Source of the DNA: Candidatus Bathyarchaeota archaeon
GTDB lineage: Archaea > Thermoproteota > Bathyarchaeia > 40CM-2-53-6 > FEN-987
Direction: 5' to 3'
Length of the DNA: 8,434 bases
NCBI GenBank assembly: GCA_022865625.1
Contig: JALHTB010000016.1
Span: forward strand, 1 to 8,434
Under the pieces are notes generated by a model. The model did not search any database. It was not told where the DNA came from and saw only the letters and a program-made list of their open reading frames with translations. The translations under genes and the position numbers were made by a program. Shown here piece after piece: positions 6,399-8,434 of the stretch (within the stretch, counting starts at the first letter, position 1; each line of letters begins with the position of its first letter).

Positions 6399-7304
6399 TC
6401 ACTCGTAGAACAGTTTCTTGATATTCACAACCTTGAACGCGATGAACATGATGCTGAGTGCAATGATCAGAAGCATAGTCGAGAGAACGGAGGCATAGGG
6501 CCACAGAAAGTTATTGGCGTAGCGAGAAATGGACAACCCTAAGGTTTGAACCCCACCGGCCCAGAGGTTAGGGGTAATGAAGTCCCCTAGGGTGCAGACG
6601 AAGACGAATATGAAGCCGGCCATGATCCCCGGCAATGACAGTTTGAAGATGATATCGTAGACGACACGGAGCGGCGGCGCCTTCAGTACCTTGGCAGCGC
6701 TGATCAGGTCAGGATCGATGCGATTCATTGCAAGATAGATCGGAAACTCCATGAAGACCACGTACGTCTGGAGCCAGATAATGTACAGCGTGTTACGCGA
6801 GAAAAGGAGCGCCTCTAAGGGTTCCTTGATGAGCCCCAAGGACATCAGACTGAAGTTGACTATCCCGCCCTTGCCCAAGATCGCGATCCATGCAACAGTC
6901 CGAATGCTCCAGTCGATCAAGAACGGGACGATGAGCAGGGTAATCACATAGTTCTTGAAGGCCGGGCTCTTGATATGGAACGTTAGGAAGTAGGCGAGCG
7001 GAAATCCGAAAATGAAGCATATGATCGTTGCCAGAAAGGCTAGAGTGAATGTGTTCACTAGAAGTACGGGCGTTTGCGGCGAAGTGAAGAAAGCGACATA
7101 GTTCTCAACGGTGAATATCGGCAGGTAGCCGGTTGACAAAGCCGCGGTGGAGTAGAAACTCACAACAACCATTATGGCGAGCGGGAGCACGAGAAAGATC
7201 ACGCTAAGGACCAGACCCGGGATTAGAAGCAGGTAGCCCGAATGCCGCCCTAGTCGAAAAGTCGGCCTCGTCTTGGTTGGAGAAAGCGAAGGCTGTGCCG
7301 TCAT
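6399..7304 (-). CDS. ABC transporter permease (PotB-like)
   Basis: This 301-residue membrane protein is the first permease of the importer and pairs with the PotC-like protein to form the channel. It has a polar 20-residue N-terminus and about six hydrophobic segments, near 23-49, 82-109, 118-142, 173-192, 228-245 and 271-292. The coupling loop (about 200-226, LISAAKVLKAPP to LSLPGI) is of EAA type, but Lys208 takes the place of the conserved Gly and Ser202 that of Glu. TPNLWAGG (244-251) corresponds to the TPxLLGG segment of PotB proteins. The ATG at 7304 is 9 bases after the ATPase stop. A GGAAGTGA stretch (7314-7321) overlapping that stop is the best ribosome site, which suggests translational coupling. 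Confidence 0.93.
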   Translation of the reverse strand: MTAQPSLSPTKTRPTFRLGRHSGYLLLIPGLVLSVIFLVLPLAIMVVVSFYSTAALSTGYLPIFTVENYVAFFTSPQTPVLLVNTFTLAFLATIICFIFGFPLAYFLTFHIKSPAFKNYVITLLIVPFLIDWSIRTVAWIAILGKGGIVNFSLMSLGLIKEPLEALLFSRNTLYIIWLQTYVVFMEFPIYLAMNRIDPDLISAAKVLKAPPLRVVYDIIFKLSLPGIMAGFIFVFVCTLGDFITPNLWAGGVQTLGLSISRYANNFLWPYASVLSTMLLIIALSIMFIAFKVVNIKKLFYE

Positions 7305-7313
7305 GCTTGGAAG

Positions 7314-8432
7314 TCACTTCCCGTAGATGACTTCTTCGATGTTTAGACCCTCAATGACACTCGGTTTCTCAATGAGGATCGCGTCATGCGCACGCCATCC
7401 CGCTACGCTCTCGCCGCCCGTTAGCAACACGGCGGCCTCTGGCGGTACGTTCACCCTCAGTGATATGCCACCCGGCGCTTCAAAGAGGCATTCCACCGAA
7501 TTCCCAAAGTAATATGTGCTGACCAGCTTCGCCTGAATGTGGTTTTCGCATTGCAGGGCCTCCTTGCCCAAGACGACCGCTTCTGGCCGCACACCATACG
7601 CCAACTTTCGGCCGGAGTAGTCCTGGCCTTCATCCGCTGACGCCTGCAGCTCGCCCAATTCCGTCTTGACAGCGTACCGCCCGTTGCGCTTCCCCAGAAC
7701 CTCGCCGCTGAAGAGATTGATGTCCCCAACGAAGCGAGCTGCGAAGACCGTAGCAGGTCGGCTATAGATGGCGTCAGGTTTCCCGAGTTGTTCGATCACT
7801 CCAGTGTTCATAACCATCAGCGTCTCCGCCAAGCTGAGACCGTGTTCCTGCACGTGAGTCGTCAAGATGAAGGTCGTGCCCAAGCGTTTGTGAAGCAGCT
7901 TCAGCTCCTCCATTAACTTTCGCTGCAGCCTATAATCGACATGGCTCAGAGGCTCATCCAGTAGCAGTACGGCTGGATTGACAACAATCGCTCGTGCTAG
8001 GGCGACGCGTTGGCGTTGTCCTCCGCTAAGCTCCAATGGGGAACGTCTCTCAAATCCTTCCATGCCAACCAATTTGAGAGATTCTTTGACCTGCTTCTCG
8101 GTTTCCGCTCGGTCCTTGGCAAGCATCTTGAGTCCGAAAGCGATGTTATCGTATACGGACATGTGCGGAAACAGTGCGTAGTTCTCTAGCATCATCGAGA
8201 TGTCGCGCTTGTGGGGAGGTATCTGTTTCACTTCTGTCCCCTTGATGAAGAGTTGACCCGCCTCATAGTCTAGGAGTCCGGCGATAACCTTGAGCAAGGT
8301 GCTCTTGCCGCAACCGCTGGGCCCTATCATTACGAAAAAGTCGCCCTCATCCACAGCAAAGGAGACTTTGTTCAGTGCAAGAACTTCCTTACCATACCAC
8401 TTCGTCAGGTCTCTAGATTCTAGAACCTTCAA
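7314..8432 (-). CDS. ABC transporter ATP-binding protein (PotA-like)
   Basis: This 372-residue protein is the motor of the importer and is anchored to the inner face of the membrane through the two permeases. The ATPase domain has Walker A GPSGCGKST (37-45), signature LSGGQ (135-139), Walker B VLLLDE (155-160), D-loop SHVD (163-166) and switch His193. A TOBE-type regulatory domain follows from about residue 235, with AYGVRPE (278-284) typical of PotA. Two departures stand out. The Q-loop Gln, in the usual FQNYALFPH, is Glu83 (MLENYALFPH), and the usual THDQE after the switch His reads THVQE. The start shown is a TTG only two bases from the window edge; the frame is open to the edge, so the true start may lie outside. 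The ABC genes are ordered ATPase, permease, permease, with the binding protein encoded convergently. Confidence 0.94.
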   Translation of the reverse strand: MKVLESRDLTKWYGKEVLALNKVSFAVDEGDFFVMIGPSGCGKSTLLKVIAGLLDYEAGQLFIKGTEVKQIPPHKRDISMMLENYALFPHMSVYDNIAFGLKMLAKDRAETEKQVKESLKLVGMEGFERRSPLELSGGQRQRVALARAIVVNPAVLLLDEPLSHVDYRLQRKLMEELKLLHKRLGTTFILTTHVQEHGLSLAETLMVMNTGVIEQLGKPDAIYSRPATVFAARFVGDINLFSGEVLGKRNGRYAVKTELGELQASADEGQDYSGRKLAYGVRPEAVVLGKEALQCENHIQAKLVSTYYFGNSVECLFEAPGGISLRVNVPPEAAVLLTGGESVAGWRAHDAILIEKPSVIEGLNIEEVIYGK

Positions 8433-8434
8433 GA

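Noticed and set aside
22..8434. TCTTGAAGGT at 22-31 recurs inverted at 8425-8434, near both window ends, resembling a terminal inverted repeat.
   Set aside because: Both copies fall on TTG-AAG-GT at the start of genes encoding MKV, and similarity stops after ten bases. Chance and shared codons explain it, and no transposase is present.

Overview
The window looks like a compact stretch of a prokaryotic chromosome devoted to uptake and catabolism of a small, probably nitrogen-containing or cyclic compound. An archaeal source is favoured but not proven. The substrate-binding protein has a twin-arginine N-terminal anchor and a Pro/Thr-rich linker with no lipobox. A TATA-like element sits about 40 bases before its start codon, its gene is followed by an oligo-T tract, and two genes at the window edges appear to start with TTG. 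No rRNA, tRNA, CRISPR array, insertion sequence or integrase was seen. Coding density is high, and no gap between genes exceeds 140 bases.

Left part, plus strand: an Asp/Glu/hydantoin racemase-superfamily protein (24-752) is followed by an M29/NicX-like metalloprotein (867-1841). A DUF917 protein, of the family annotated as S-methyl-thiohydantoin desulfurase-like, faces them on the minus strand (1934-3079). The convergent gap between the last two holds strong inverted repeats. The DUF917 gene is divergent from the gene for a Tat-exported ABC solute-binding protein (3218-4714). The shared 138-base gap carries a TATA-like box and a 10-base palindrome.

Right part, minus strand: a tight operon reads from the right edge leftwards as ATPase (8432-7314), permease 1 (7304-6399), permease 2 (6380-5568) and a second Asp/Glu/hydantoin racemase (5552-4780). 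The transporter is of the spermidine/putrescine (PotABCD) architecture. The racemase appears to carry a one-base frameshift near 5410, and this operon converges on the binding-protein gene.

Inferred logic: the binding protein and the PotABC-like complex import a solute. The two racemase-like enzymes, the DUF917 protein and the M29/NicX-like enzyme act on it or on its breakdown products. Hydantoins, thiohydantoins, other N-heterocycles and modified amino acids fit the families present. The sequence does not identify the substrate. The most unusual molecular detail is in the transporter: the ATPase has Glu in place of the Q-loop Gln, and both permeases carry a basic residue in place of the conserved Gly of the EAA coupling loop.
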